Shown one piece after another: positions 36,630 to 46,991 of a DNA stretch of 64,000 bases (the stretch's first letter is position 1; each line of letters opens with the position of its first letter). The translations under genes and the position numbers were made by a program. The stretch spans positions 1 through 64,000 of the IMG/VR virus record IMGVR_UViG_3300030099_007267; one strand, written 5' to 3'. Under the pieces are notes generated by a model. That model ran no database searches. It saw only the letters and a list, made by a program, of their open reading frames with translations, and had not been told where the DNA came from. The DNA is from a virus.

Positions 36630-38911
36630 ACAAAGATCAAATAAAAGGTTACGATTTCAGCGATGATTCATTGCCACCAAAGGTGGTTCTGGAGCACCTA
36701 AGAGCACACGACGCTAGGATGGACGATGAGCAGCCGTATATGGCCTTGGCCAAGGCAAGCTATACGACAAGGTTCTGGAGGTACATTGAAGGTTCTGAGG
36801 ATCTAAACTCGACTTATGAGATGAGTAAGCTGGATCAAGTAGAGGTGAACAGAATAAAGCCAGCGCTGACGGGATACTTGGCGAACCTGTATCCAAGACG
36901 AATGAAGGTTGTTGTTGGTCAATCTCCTTATACAACGGGAGACACCGCAAAAGCTGAAATGCTTGTCAACGATTGGATTAACCAGCCAACAATGAGAGAG
37001 CGAATTTTGGCTGCTTCTCGACAGGCGTTGTTGTACAAAGGAGCAGGAGCGAAAGTTGGATACGACCCTGCTGAGGAGGGTTTAAACCGTGTTTGGATGC
37101 GCGTTTTTCCTTATTGGGAGATGGTTCTTGATAGCGACGTACATGACTGGGATGATGCTCGTTTTGTCGGTCATGTTAGTTACCAACCTCGTTCCGAAAT
37201 CATTAAGAAGTACGGTTTGGAGGAGGATCTTAGTGGCGTTGCTCGCGACGATTATCTTGGAGCTTATCTGGCAAATTCGAAAAGAGTCGGTCACAAGGAG
37301 CAAGATGCGGACGATGACTCGACAGCTTTTGTTCGAGTTCTAGAGTTCTGTAACTTGGTTGATGACTTCTACGATACCGACGGAACCAGATACAAAGGTC
37401 GTTTGGAAATATACGTTCTGGATGGCTATGATGGAGACAAACCAGTATATATTGGGCCTCTTCCACTTGTGGATGGAAACGGGAAGAGCCTACCTCATAT
37501 TGTGCCGTTGATATTCGAACACGAACCAGAGTATCCGTATCGAGGATTGGCGTATGCTGAGCAGCTACTTCCACAACAAAAGGAACTGAATACAATGCGT
37601 TCGTATTTGGCTCAGTCAGCCAGACGAGATGCACGTATGTATTTGGCACCGAAGGGAGCTTTGGATGCTGACGCGATGGATAATCTGTCGAGTGGTGAGG
37701 ATGGTTCCATTATAGAGGTAGACGAACAGTATGCAGGTAACCTAGGGAACGTTGTTGTCCCAGTTATGCACGGACCTGTGAGTAGTAACATATTTAATTC
37801 TATGAGTTTGTCGGAAGCGGATTTTGATCGATCACAGGCCATCTCTCCTTCTGCTCTTGGACAAGTAACCAAGGCAACAGCCAGTGAGATTATGGCGATT
37901 GAGGGGCATACTCAGTCGGAGTTTGGTCGTCACGCAGAACAAAGAGACTTGTTTTTGATACGTATCGTTGAGCGTTGTTTGGCTGCACACGTGGCTTCAT
38001 TGTACGACACAGGAGACTCAGAAGGTGCAGAACAAAACATTGACGAACAAGGAATTGAACTGAGCGATTCTGAACTCGAGGAACGTAGAGACGCACAAGG
38101 AATTGAAGAGAAGCCGGAGTTCACGCCGCACGAAATGTATGATCCTGAAACTGGCAAAGCTGAGTTTGCGGAGACAGAAGAAGAACATTTGCGTTTGGGT
38201 GAAGAAGGATACGGACACGAAAAGATAGAAGAAATAAAAGAAGACGACGATGATTTGGATGAAGACGATTCATCCATCATTGATCTTGCTGCTCGTGTTG
38301 AGCCTGAACGTCAGACCGCTGAGCAGTCAAGAGTGGAACGTTCCTTGGTTTTGTTAGACAGCAGAGGAGAACGAGTAGACGTTATGGCGGAGGACATAGA
38401 CAGTGATTTTGACATCGGATTTTCAGAAGCTGGTCGTTCTCCATTATCTCGGATCGAAATGCGAAATAACATCTTGCAATTATCCGACAAGCTATTGCAA
38501 TTACTACAAGTTGCCCAGCAAGCACAGGGTACAATGTCAACGTTGGCAATTGAAATGTATAAAACAATTCATGAGCAATTCGAGTTCCCGAAAAACCTTT
38601 CGTTTGATTACATTGAGGGACAGGCTGCTCAGCAAGCCGAAGAGGCTCCACAAGAGGTTCCACCAGAAGCTCAAGAGGAACCTGCCGAAGCTCCTCCAGA
38701 GGAGACCCAGCAAAGTGAAGCGCCATCTCCGGAAGAGGTCATAGAGCAGATCAAACAGTTACCCCCTGAGCAAGCATTGGAAGCTTTGAGCCAGATTTTT
38801 GCTGACGATCCCAAAGCGATGGAAGTAATTGAGAAGGCAAAGGGTCTTCCAGCAGAACAGCAACAACAGGCTGTACAGATGCTTTTAGAAGCAATTGAGG
38901 TCGCGCAATGA
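36626..38911 (+). CDS. portal protein
   Basis: 761 residues, as expected for podovirus-type portals. The N-terminal half has the usual stem/wing features (FWRYIEGSEDLNSTYEMSKL, RIKPALTGYLANLYPRRMKV, Y-R-G-L-A-Y-A-E-Q-L-L-P-Q-Q-K-E-L-N-T), and ATASEIMAIEGHTQSEFGRH begins the crown helix. The last 120 residues are Glu/Gln/Pro-rich and probably form the barrel or an internal extension. Overlaps terminase at ATGA. The dodecamer would be the DNA gate at the capsid vertex. Confidence 0.9.
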   Translation: MNKDQIKGYDFSDDSLPPKVVLEHLRAHDARMDDEQPYMALAKASYTTRFWRYIEGSEDLNSTYEMSKLDQVEVNRIKPALTGYLANLYPRRMKVVVGQSPYTTGDTAKAEMLVNDWINQPTMRERILAASRQALLYKGAGAKVGYDPAEEGLNRVWMRVFPYWEMVLDSDVHDWDDARFVGHVSYQPRSEIIKKYGLEEDLSGVARDDYLGAYLANSKRVGHKEQDADDDSTAFVRVLEFCNLVDDFYDTDGTRYKGRLEIYVLDGYDGDKPVYIGPLPLVDGNGKSLPHIVPLIFEHEPEYPYRGLAYAEQLLPQQKELNTMRSYLAQSARRDARMYLAPKGALDADAMDNLSSGEDGSIIEVDEQYAGNLGNVVVPVMHGPVSSNIFNSMSLSEADFDRSQAISPSALGQVTKATASEIMAIEGHTQSEFGRHAEQRDLFLIRIVERCLAAHVASLYDTGDSEGAEQNIDEQGIELSDSELEERRDAQGIEEKPEFTPHEMYDPETGKAEFAETEEEHLRLGEEGYGHEKIEEIKEDDDDLDEDDSSIIDLAARVEPERQTAEQSRVERSLVLLDSRGERVDVMAEDIDSDFDIGFSEAGRSPLSRIEMRNNILQLSDKLLQLLQVAQQAQGTMSTLAIEMYKTIHEQFEFPKNLSFDYIEGQAAQQAEEAPQEVPPEAQEEPAEAPPEETQQSEAPSPEEVIEQIKQLPPEQALEALSQIFADDPKAMEVIEKAKGLPAEQQQQAVQMLLEAIEVAQ

Positions 38912-39390
38912 TCAGAGAATATTTAGTCTGTAAGAACTACAGATGTAGACAATGCAGATTTGAAGGGGAGACGTACGGGTACATTAAGGGTGATGAATTT
39001 TTAATGGATACGTTTGATCCTTGTGAAGAGTGTGGAAGCCTCGATTTGGACTTCCTTTTATCGGTTCCTGCGATTGAGGATACGGAGAGATATCCGTATT
39101 TTGATCGAGGGTTGGGCATAACGTTGGAAAGCAAAGAACACCGAAAGCGTGAGTGCAAGAAGAGAGGGGTTGTTGCGATTGATGGGGACATTGATTTTGC
39201 AGACGACTATGGAAAACTAGAGCGAAAGAACGCAGAAGCGGATAAAATTGTAGCAGATATGCAGGATCGAATTGACAATCATCCTGGATACGCTGAATAC
39301 AGAAAAAAGAAAGATCAAGGTTGGAAACCAAAACACGTGCATCGAGATCAAGGAATTGCTCCCGGTGTGGATCCATTTAATGAGGGATAA
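38908..39390 (+). CDS. zinc-ribbon virion-region protein
   Basis: 160 residues, overlapping the portal stop. N-terminal ribbon C-R-Q-C ... C-E-E-C (residues 14-43), then YFDRGLGITLESKEHRKREC and a basic tail. I recall FmdB-like zinc-ribbon proteins with F-D-x-G-L-G in phage head regions. Function unknown; perhaps an assembly regulator. Confidence 0.6.
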   Translation: MIREYLVCKNYRCRQCRFEGETYGYIKGDEFLMDTFDPCEECGSLDLDFLLSVPAIEDTERYPYFDRGLGITLESKEHRKRECKKRGVVAIDGDIDFADDYGKLERKNAEADKIVADMQDRIDNHPGYAEYRKKKDQGWKPKHVHRDQGIAPGVDPFNEG

Positions 39391-39391
39391 A

Positions 39392-39940
39392 ATGCAAGAA
39401 GAAATGAACGAACAACAAGAGATGCAGCCTGAAGGGGCACCACCAGCAGATCCGATGATGGCTGAACAACAAGCTCAAATCGAACAGATTGCTGCTACTG
39501 CACCGATGCCGGAAAAGCCTTACACCTATAAGGCGATTGATAAGTTTGCTGATGCAATGAACGCTTTTGTTGGTGGTATTGATCCAAACATGGCTGCTGC
39601 TGAGTACAACCCACCGGAAGGAGAGAAGAAACTTGACGCTCCTCTTCCTGCTGAAGTATACGTACCATTTGCAGTAATTATGGGTTTTATTTCACAACTT
39701 GGTGGATTTGACAAATATATTATGCGACCGGAAGACTTGGTGTCTGACACTGCACTGTCCAAAGGTGCTGCCAATTTCAAGCGAATGGGCAAAGACAAGA
39801 AGCTGAATGAAGCATTGAAAGCTGGGCCCGAGGCTCCTCCTGCTGAGCAAGATCCAGCGATGAGTGATGCTGAAATGGAAGCTGGTCGCATGCCAGGCTC
39901 TCCGTCTCCAGAAGACGAAGAAATTATGAACATGATGTAA
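39392..39940 (+). CDS. unknown head-region protein
   Basis: 182 residues from ATG 39392 after GAGGG. N-terminal 50 residues Gln/Glu/Pro-rich and probably disordered; centre helical (YKAIDKFADAMNAFVGGIDP); tail rich in Ala, Pro and Glu. Between portal and scaffold, it is likely a capsid-assembly accessory. No motif. Confidence 0.55.
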   Translation: MQEEMNEQQEMQPEGAPPADPMMAEQQAQIEQIAATAPMPEKPYTYKAIDKFADAMNAFVGGIDPNMAAAEYNPPEGEKKLDAPLPAEVYVPFAVIMGFISQLGGFDKYIMRPEDLVSDTALSKGAANFKRMGKDKKLNEALKAGPEAPPAEQDPAMSDAEMEAGRMPGSPSPEDEEIMNMM

Positions 39941-39950
39941 TGAGGTAAAA

Positions 39951-40961
39951 ATGAACGACACCCCAGTAGAAACCCCTGCCGCAGAAACAGCGGTAGCTGA
40001 AACCCCTATAGAAACCCCTGCCGTTGAAACAGCGGTAGCCGAAGAAACCCCTGCCGTTGAAACAGCGGTAGCCGTAGAGACTCCTGTTGTTGAAACGACA
40101 GAAGCTCCTGTTGCTGAGGCGAGTTCTAGCCCATCCAAACTTGATGGTTTACTGGACGCGTTTGGAGATTTTCCGGACGAACCGAGTGAAGCTTTGTTGG
40201 AAACGTTAGACGAGAAGACCATTCGCAATCTTCCAGATTCGATGAAAGGTCTTTTCAAGCATATGGTAGCCGCAGAGCGTCGTCGAGTGCGTGAATTGGA
40301 AGAGAAGATTAATTCTAGAAACGAGCAGTTGGACAAAAAATACGAAGAATTAAAAGAGCAGAACCGAGTAGTTATTCGCAATCGTGCTCAATTAAATCAG
40401 GTTTTGTTGGATCCAAAGTTTCAAGAGTATTTGAAGGCGGCTGACACTCCAGAAGAAGAGATGAAGGATCCACTGTCTCCTGAAGGGATTGAGCAAAGAA
40501 TTAAGAAAGGCGTTGCTGAGGCAATGAGGAGCTTTCAACAGCCCATTCAAGAAAGTGCTACTCGTGCAAGACAGATGGCTCGATATCAAGATTTTGTCGC
40601 TGAACATCCTCAAATGGAGGACAAAGGCTTTAAAACTCAGGTTCGTGATTTAATGCAAACGAGAAGAGATTCAGGCACAGCTATCTCTTTGGAAGACGCT
40701 TATGCGCTTGTAGAAAGAGACAGAATGTTGAAAGAGCGAGAAAAACAGACTGCTAAGGACAGATTGAAAAGAAGCGAAAGTGCCCGACAAGTTGCGAGAA
40801 GTACAGTATCTTCCTCTAACGATTCTGGTGACCCTGTACCAAAGTGGGTTACAGAACGTGGCTATAACGGTGTACGTGGAGCCTCTGCTCGTATAATGTA
40901 TTTACGAGACAACCCGTCTGCGTTAAAAAAATTACGCGCTCAACAGAAGTCTCGTAGATAA
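39951..40961 (+). CDS. scaffolding protein
   Basis: 336 residues. Begins with five imperfect V-E-T/A-V-A-E-T-P repeats, then a long charged helical region (RRRVRELEEKINSRNEQLDK) and a basic C-terminal helix (SALKKLRAQQKSRR), the classical scaffold layout in which the basic tail binds the coat. Located directly before the coat gene. Should be absent from mature particles. Confidence 0.8.
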   Translation: MNDTPVETPAAETAVAETPIETPAVETAVAEETPAVETAVAVETPVVETTEAPVAEASSSPSKLDGLLDAFGDFPDEPSEALLETLDEKTIRNLPDSMKGLFKHMVAAERRRVRELEEKINSRNEQLDKKYEELKEQNRVVIRNRAQLNQVLLDPKFQEYLKAADTPEEEMKDPLSPEGIEQRIKKGVAEAMRSFQQPIQESATRARQMARYQDFVAEHPQMEDKGFKTQVRDLMQTRRDSGTAISLEDAYALVERDRMLKEREKQTAKDRLKRSESARQVARSTVSSSNDSGDPVPKWVTERGYNGVRGASARIMYLRDNPSALKKLRAQQKSRR

Positions 40962-40981
40962 AATTTTTATGGAGTAATCAA

Positions 40982-42040
40982 ATGGCTACTACAACTTTAA
41001 CAGTAGATAATGAGCTTCTCTCGGCTACCTCGATAGAAGCGGCAAAAGAAGCTCGTGACTTGCGTCACGTCGTAACTCCTTTTCTGGCTGAGCAAGCTCG
41101 CGTTCACGGAGAGGGACAACCAAGCAAAGGATCTGGACACAAATGGATAGGGGCTTTCTCTACCGGTAATCACAGTTCTGCTACAAAAAGACAGACTGGA
41201 TATGAGCAAATGAATCTGTCGTTCAGTGGAGTTCTTACTCCGTTGGTTTTGACTCCTGCTGAGGTTAGCTATCCGATTGGTATCTCTGCAGTTGAAGAAG
41301 ACCTTAATGGTGGTGATTTACAAACAATCGAATTGGCATCTCGACGCGCTAAGGCGGTAATGAACAAAGCCAAGCGTGACTTCGAAGAGCACATTCTTTG
41401 TGGATCTGTAAGTCAGTATGATGATTGGCATACCTTGGAAGGTACAGTCAACGGTGATGGATTCCTTGAAGCTGTTGCTTTTGGTTCTCAAAACAACGTC
41501 ATCGGTGGTTTCTCCAAAGCTACCTTCGCTGCTTTGCCAGGTGCAAACAATCAATTTGCAGATGTAGGTGGTTCATTTAATACTTCTGGTTTAAGTAGTA
41601 TTTATCGTACAATCATCAAAGCCAAAGCACGCGCAACTGACGATTTGGCGGGGCTTACCGTAATTTGTTCAGAAAAGTCGCTTGAGAACTACAAAAGGAC
41701 TCTACAAGCGAATGAGCGGTACATGATTATGGACAATGATGACAAGATCGACGGTGCAAATATGAACCTGATGATTTCTGGAATTCCTGCTCACGTATCA
41801 ACCTTCTTGGGTAGCTACAGTGCGCAAGCTGGTCAACGACACAGTATGTACATCTTGGATCTAAATGCTATTTACGTTTGTTGGTCAAAAGTAATCCGCG
41901 ATGGTTATTTCAGCATGAGTGATTTCGCCAATGTTGGTAACGGATACAATGTACGCGTAGCTGAAGTATTGGTTAGAGGTCAACTCTGGGCTGAAAACTT
42001 TGGATCTTCCGCTGTTATTGCTGACGCAGAAACCTTTTAA
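40982..42040 (+). CDS. major capsid protein
   Basis: 352 residues, GGAG before ATG. Contains the HK97-type order: N-terminal arm, E-loop-like SGHKWIGAFSTGNHSSATKR, spine-helix region (ELASRRAKAVMNKAKRDFEE), P-domain strands and A-domain end (YNVRVAEVLVRGQLWAENFG). Position after portal and scaffold is decisive. Highest expected expression of the window; well-matched ribosome site. Confidence 0.88.
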   Translation: MATTTLTVDNELLSATSIEAAKEARDLRHVVTPFLAEQARVHGEGQPSKGSGHKWIGAFSTGNHSSATKRQTGYEQMNLSFSGVLTPLVLTPAEVSYPIGISAVEEDLNGGDLQTIELASRRAKAVMNKAKRDFEEHILCGSVSQYDDWHTLEGTVNGDGFLEAVAFGSQNNVIGGFSKATFAALPGANNQFADVGGSFNTSGLSSIYRTIIKAKARATDDLAGLTVICSEKSLENYKRTLQANERYMIMDNDDKIDGANMNLMISGIPAHVSTFLGSYSAQAGQRHSMYILDLNAIYVCWSKVIRDGYFSMSDFANVGNGYNVRVAEVLVRGQLWAENFGSSAVIADAETF

Positions 42041-42067
42041 TTAGAATAATCTTAGGAGAATAAGAAA

Positions 42068-42607
42068 ATGGCTAACTACCCAAACAAAATTGATGGAATT
42101 GGAACTCGTAAAGATGGTTCTGGTGGATTTAAAGCGAATACAAGTGTACAGCCTAAGAGAATTATACGGATGATCGGTTTTTCTACCGACAGCGGTTCTG
42201 CTGTTACTTACACCAAAGGCGACGCAGTGGCTTTGCAGATTGCTTCTGCTAACGTTGGTGGAACTGACATTCTCAGTTCTTTTGGAACTGGAAATGTAAT
42301 AAAACTAGCCTCAGCAACAACAGAACTGTTGTGTGTAGGAATTGTTGCGGAAACTATAACTGCATCTGTAAATGATACTGTAGGTGAAAGCGTTATTGTG
42401 CAAGTACAAGTTTCAGGTATTTTCGAAAAAGCTAATGTGGCAACAGGGTCAACAAGTGGTTTACATGTGTTCCCTTCTTCAACTGGTGGTCGGTTGGATC
42501 TAATACCTTCTTCAGATGCAGATACGAACAAGCCTCTTGCGATTGCTCTTGGAAATGCTTCAAGCAATAAAGCCAATGTTATGTTGCTCAATCCTTTGAG
42601 TTACTAA
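42068..42607 (+). CDS. capsid-associated beta protein (decoration candidate)
   Basis: 179 residues, AGGAG before ATG. Mostly beta (VTYTKGDAVALQIASANVGG ... ESVIVQVQVSGIFEKANVAT) with the DUF2190-like barrel feel of head-fibre or decoration proteins. It follows the coat gene by 27 bases and is followed by a terminator, so coat and this protein share high expression. Assignment is by fold impression and position. Confidence 0.6.
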   Translation: MANYPNKIDGIGTRKDGSGGFKANTSVQPKRIIRMIGFSTDSGSAVTYTKGDAVALQIASANVGGTDILSSFGTGNVIKLASATTELLCVGIVAETITASVNDTVGESVIVQVQVSGIFEKANVATGSTSGLHVFPSSTGGRLDLIPSSDADTNKPLAIALGNASSNKANVMLLNPLSY

Positions 42608-42637
42608 TAAAAATCAAGAAGTCTAGTGAATAACGGA

Positions 42638-42662
42638 GGGGGTGGCTTGCCATCCCCTTTTT
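42638..42662 (+). terminator. rho-independent terminator after capsid genes
   Basis: GGGGGTGG (42638-42645), CTTG, CCATCCCC (42650-42657; one G-T pair), then TTTTT. Confidence 0.85.
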
Positions 42663-42678
42663 CAATTGGAGAGTAAAA

Positions 42679-44067
42679 ATGAATGTATCTGAGATACGAC
42701 AGCGTATATTTGACCAGATGGATTACTTTCCGGACTTGCAGCAGTACAGAGACTCTGTTGTCCGTCGATTAAACGATCGATATCAGGAGCTATGCGACTC
42801 TGCTCATTGGTTGTTTTTGCAGAAGGAAAGAGAAATTACCTTGCGAAAAGCCATCGAGGGAAGCTCAACGGGTCCAGGTATACAGGTTACAAGTGCCACC
42901 AATGCGAGAAAGGTCACAGCAGTAGGTTTTACTCCAAATCTTCAGATGGAGTCGCAAACCTTAACGAACACAACAACAAGCAAAGAATTTACAATTATCC
43001 GAGTTGAGGAGGACACTTCTTCTAATCCTTCGACATTTCATTTCTTCATTGATGATGATTGGGACGGCACGGCAGATGGCTCCACTGTGTTCAACTGGAA
43101 GATTACGTATCAACGTTTTGCCCTTCCAAGAGACTGCATTGAGGTGCTGTCTTTTACCGACCGGGATGCAGACAGGGGTAAGCTGTTGTACGTCAATCGC
43201 AGAAGAGAGGAGTTTGCTTATTTGGATGCAGACAACACGGGTGATTCTTCTGCAGTTGTTGAAGATGAGCATATCACAGATGACCCTCCTTTGAACACAC
43301 CGACATTCATAACCGTTAATTCTGGTGCCTTTACTGCCAACAATTTGTTGGGGAGCACGACGTATGAGTACAAGTACACGATATATCGAGAAGGAAGAGA
43401 ATCACCACCGTCTCTTCCGGTAAGCGTCACCACTGGTGCCGTAGCTAATCCAACGGGTCCAAATCAACCAATTATCTCGTTGGGAAATTTAGATAACACT
43501 GGTTTTTTTGCAACAGCATCATCATTGACGAGAACAGACAGTGGAATGGCAAAACTGATATATCGTAGAGATGTAACCAATGATGGTAAATGGATGTTGG
43601 TTGGGTCGGCAGACAGCAACAGTTTGGTTTTTACTGATCAAGAACTTCATCCAAAGAAGGCGTTCAGCTATCAAATTAATCCTGACTTTCGGTTTTCCAA
43701 CTCAACAAATGTTTTACGATTTGAGGACTCTGGGCCGGTTCAATATGTTCGGTTTTGGTATACTCCAGATACAGATAAGAACATTCATATTCGATATCAT
43801 TATCGTCCCAAGGATTTGATTGCCGACAATGACGCTCCAGTCATACCTCGTCAATATCATGTTGTCCTTGTGTATATGACGTTACAAGACATGTTCTTGC
43901 AAATGCAAGATACGACACAGAGTCAGTTGTACGAGAGGCGAGCAGCATTGTTGTTGGCTCAGTTGAGGCGACGTTATCTGACTAGAGATGACGACAGGAA
44001 GAGGATGCAGCGATGGGATCGACCACGCAGGAACAGAAATGTGTACGGTACCCCAACGATTAATTAA
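42679..44067 (+). CDS. head-tail connector/adaptor protein with inserted beta domains
   Basis: 462 residues. The N-terminal 60 residues (IRQRIFDQMDYFPDLQQYRD, S-V-V-R-R-L-N-D-R-Y) resemble gp4-like connector helices. The middle has a fibronectin-type look (STTYEYKYTIYREGRESPPS). The C-terminal helices (YHVVLVYMTLQDMFLQMQDT) resume the connector. Probably binds the portal and starts the tail. Family by resemblance. Confidence 0.65.
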   Translation: MNVSEIRQRIFDQMDYFPDLQQYRDSVVRRLNDRYQELCDSAHWLFLQKEREITLRKAIEGSSTGPGIQVTSATNARKVTAVGFTPNLQMESQTLTNTTTSKEFTIIRVEEDTSSNPSTFHFFIDDDWDGTADGSTVFNWKITYQRFALPRDCIEVLSFTDRDADRGKLLYVNRRREEFAYLDADNTGDSSAVVEDEHITDDPPLNTPTFITVNSGAFTANNLLGSTTYEYKYTIYREGRESPPSLPVSVTTGAVANPTGPNQPIISLGNLDNTGFFATASSLTRTDSGMAKLIYRRDVTNDGKWMLVGSADSNSLVFTDQELHPKKAFSYQINPDFRFSNSTNVLRFEDSGPVQYVRFWYTPDTDKNIHIRYHYRPKDLIADNDAPVIPRQYHVVLVYMTLQDMFLQMQDTTQSQLYERRAALLLAQLRRRYLTRDDDRKRMQRWDRPRRNRNVYGTPTIN

Positions 44068-44113
44068 TCATATTTGAGTACACAACGAATAAATTCCAAT
44101 CAAGAGATCAAAT

Positions 44114-46318
44114 ATGAGTATTAAAACATCCAAGTTTATTGTAGCACCACTAAGAGGCATAGATCAGCGTTGGGAAGCTAGAGCAAATCAAGCTTCGCAC
44201 ATTGAGAACATGGTGTGGAGTGATCAAGATAGCTGGAGAACCGCGTTTGGATATCGCAGGTTGGTTGAGGATTACACGACAGATTCTAAGGAAGGTGTGG
44301 TAACGGGCGATGATGGGCCGGGTGCCTTAACGCTTCCCTCTTCGTCCACGATTAATTATTACGACTACAATTCTCCTCCAAATAGTTTGTTTTGGTTTGG
44401 TCAGCACGGAAGTGCACTGCAGTGGTTGGTGTACGAAAATAAGAATGGAGGCTTTCGTTATTTCAATGGATCTAAAGCTCCAAATGATCCCAGTACAATT
44501 ATTCAGTTTGTGAATGGCACGCTCATCAATGGCGATCCGTCATCGTATCGAAACAGATCAGGAGCCAATGGTCAGGATATTAGTCATACATATTTTACAT
44601 TATATGGAAGCAATTTGTACTTGGTTAATGGAGTAGACGCTCCTCTTGTTTTTGACGGAAAAAAATGCACTCGCGCAGGATTTAGCACCAAACCAAATCA
44701 ACCTCGGGCATACATTACGCAGAAAACGGCTATACGCAGTACGTTTCCAACAGGTGTTGGTCACGCAGGATCCAACAACGAATTTAAATATGTAGTGACC
44801 TTTGTCAATGAACGTGGTCAAGAGAGCAGGATGTCAACAGCTTCTGCGACAGTCAAAATAGATACAACAGAAAATTTTGATGCAAGAGACTCTGACAATG
44901 CAACGTCTACATTGACGGCAGACACGTATAGGCATTTTGTCGTTGTCGAGATACCAAGAGGGCCAATAGGAACAGTAGCCAGAAGATTGTACAGAACTTT
45001 AAATTTAGAAACATTTATTGAAGGTTCAAATGTTGTGACGCTACCCAAAGAATCTTTATTCGGTGGCGAGTATTACTTTTTGGACGAAATACAGGACAAT
45101 ATAACAGAGTTATATGTAGACGGACTGGGAGATTTTGACTTAGGCGCATTGACGTTGGAGCACGACTATGGAGATTTTCCAAAGAACAGTTCAAAGCTAG
45201 CTGTGTTCAAAAATACAATGTTTGTTGCTGGTGATACAAACGAAGAGTTGAGATACAGTCGACCTCTAAATCCAGAAGTATTCCCACCGGACAATGTTTT
45301 TAGTTTGGCAGACAATCAAACCTCATTGATCACTGGATTGTATCCAACAGGAGACTCTTTGGTGGTCTTTAAGCATAGAGCGATTTACCTAGTGAAAGGT
45401 GATCCGGTCAGTGGTTTTTTCGCACAGACTCTAACAACTGATATCGGTTGCATTTCAAATCAGACAATTCGAGAGGTACCTGGCGTTGGTTTGGTTTTTA
45501 TGGCCAATGATGGCATTTATGTTTTGGAAGGCACCTACCACAGCACACAGCAGACTAGGTTCTTCAAGCTGTCTCAGGGATTGAGAGATATTTTCAATCG
45601 AGTCAACACTCAATTTGCAAATAATTTCCGTAGTCTTATTTACCACAAAGATCGAGAATACTGGGTTACTGTTGCAATGGATGGAGAAACAATTCCACAC
45701 AAGGTGTTCAAGTTTTCTTATGAGATCGGTGCTTGGTCAGTTTATGAATCCAGCCAAGTGGCAGGATTAATTGAGACACAAGATCACAGAGGATACTTGA
45801 TGCTTGCTGGGCCAAATTTGGTGTCTACGACTGCTTCTAGAGGATTGTATGTATATGGAGGCACAAATCAGTTAGGATTGCTCGGAACAATAACCTCGAC
45901 CTACGAAACAGTAAACCTACCGTTCAATAGTGTGTACGAAAACTTCTCTCCCGTTCGAGTGATGAGTAGAATTGTTGGATACGGCAATACGATGACAATG
46001 GAGGTAACAGTAAATAGAGAGCCAGCTACGGTTGCAACAACAGCAACCGTCACTCAACTTAGACCATTAGAAGATGCTCAATTTCCTTTGTATGGTTCTA
46101 CAACATTTGATGGTACAGCGGTATACAAAGAACACCGACCAGTTGTGGCTCGTCTTGATTTTTCCACGATGCACAAAGGGCCAGTCAACGAGTTAAAATT
46201 AAAGTTCACTTGTTCTGACGAGATGGAAATTGTAAACTATGAGCTAGAGGGTCGACTAGGGACTCGCAGAGATGTTATACCATTGACAGAAAAGTTAGGT
46301 GGGAGTTTGAAGAGATAA
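44114..46318 (+). CDS. tail tube/DNA-stabilisation protein (gp10-like)
   Basis: 734 residues. FIVAPLRGIDQRWEARANQA followed by IENMVWSDQDSWRTAFGYRR is the conserved N-terminus of podovirus tail hub or packaged-DNA-stabilising proteins, and repeated strand-turn units (LFWFGQHG, LYLVNGVDAPLVFDG, VFMANDGIYVLEG) fit a beta-propeller. Likely closes the portal and forms the tail hub. Last base pair overlaps the next gene. Confidence 0.75.
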   Translation: MSIKTSKFIVAPLRGIDQRWEARANQASHIENMVWSDQDSWRTAFGYRRLVEDYTTDSKEGVVTGDDGPGALTLPSSSTINYYDYNSPPNSLFWFGQHGSALQWLVYENKNGGFRYFNGSKAPNDPSTIIQFVNGTLINGDPSSYRNRSGANGQDISHTYFTLYGSNLYLVNGVDAPLVFDGKKCTRAGFSTKPNQPRAYITQKTAIRSTFPTGVGHAGSNNEFKYVVTFVNERGQESRMSTASATVKIDTTENFDARDSDNATSTLTADTYRHFVVVEIPRGPIGTVARRLYRTLNLETFIEGSNVVTLPKESLFGGEYYFLDEIQDNITELYVDGLGDFDLGALTLEHDYGDFPKNSSKLAVFKNTMFVAGDTNEELRYSRPLNPEVFPPDNVFSLADNQTSLITGLYPTGDSLVVFKHRAIYLVKGDPVSGFFAQTLTTDIGCISNQTIREVPGVGLVFMANDGIYVLEGTYHSTQQTRFFKLSQGLRDIFNRVNTQFANNFRSLIYHKDREYWVTVAMDGETIPHKVFKFSYEIGAWSVYESSQVAGLIETQDHRGYLMLAGPNLVSTTASRGLYVYGGTNQLGLLGTITSTYETVNLPFNSVYENFSPVRVMSRIVGYGNTMTMEVTVNREPATVATTATVTQLRPLEDAQFPLYGSTTFDGTAVYKEHRPVVARLDFSTMHKGPVNELKLKFTCSDEMEIVNYELEGRLGTRRDVIPLTEKLGGSLKR

Positions 46319-46989
46319 TGGCACACAGGTATAAAAAATATGAGGTGCGAACCGGAGAAGTCATCGAACCCACAAGAATACGTGACAATATGCAGATATT
46401 GGGTCACGAGCTTAATGGGCATGTTGATCGAGACAATCTCCCGATGAAGGCTATAACTTCCAAGTCTATTGCGGATGAGGCTTTTAATATTGTTAAGACA
46501 GTAGCTTTCGACAGTATCAGTGTTCCGTTGGAAGATCAACCAATCCATTATGTGGATGTACAAGCACTTAAAATTACAGTTGATGTACCTGTTGATTGTG
46601 TGATCATTGGTCATTTTGGAGCTTGGTTCGAATGGGAAACCTTGACAGCATTAACCTCTGATTTATTTGATGACGGGAACAATGTTAAAACCAGATACGA
46701 TACTTTAAATGCTTTTGGAGAGGGTCATTACCACGAAGCCCAAGAGCATTTTATTGATTTTAGAATGATGGTCAACGGAGAGGACATTTGCCAAACATTT
46801 AGCTTTCCGTTTGTGCGTCAATCACAGAGTGTGTATATGACTGGGGCTATACCGGTAGCCGCTGGTAGTATAGAGCTTAAAATACAAGCTAGAATGTATC
46901 GAGATAACCTAGGGCAGAGAGAGGTCATAAGGGGTTTCAAGGTTACTATTCGAAACCGAAATTTAATTTTACATGCGAAAAAGAGGTAG
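46318..46989 (+). CDS. tail-associated protein, family member 1
   Basis: 223 residues. Short helical head (RIRDNMQILGHELNGHVDRD, then N-L-P) and a beta jelly-roll-like body ending R-N-R-N-L-I-L-H-A-K-K-R. The head/body plan and the R-x-R-N C-terminus recur in the next two genes, so these three are paralogues. Probably short tail spikes or tail appendages attached by the helical heads. Confidence 0.6.
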   Translation: MAHRYKKYEVRTGEVIEPTRIRDNMQILGHELNGHVDRDNLPMKAITSKSIADEAFNIVKTVAFDSISVPLEDQPIHYVDVQALKITVDVPVDCVIIGHFGAWFEWETLTALTSDLFDDGNNVKTRYDTLNAFGEGHYHEAQEHFIDFRMMVNGEDICQTFSFPFVRQSQSVYMTGAIPVAAGSIELKIQARMYRDNLGQREVIRGFKVTIRNRNLILHAKKR

Positions 46990-46991
46990 CA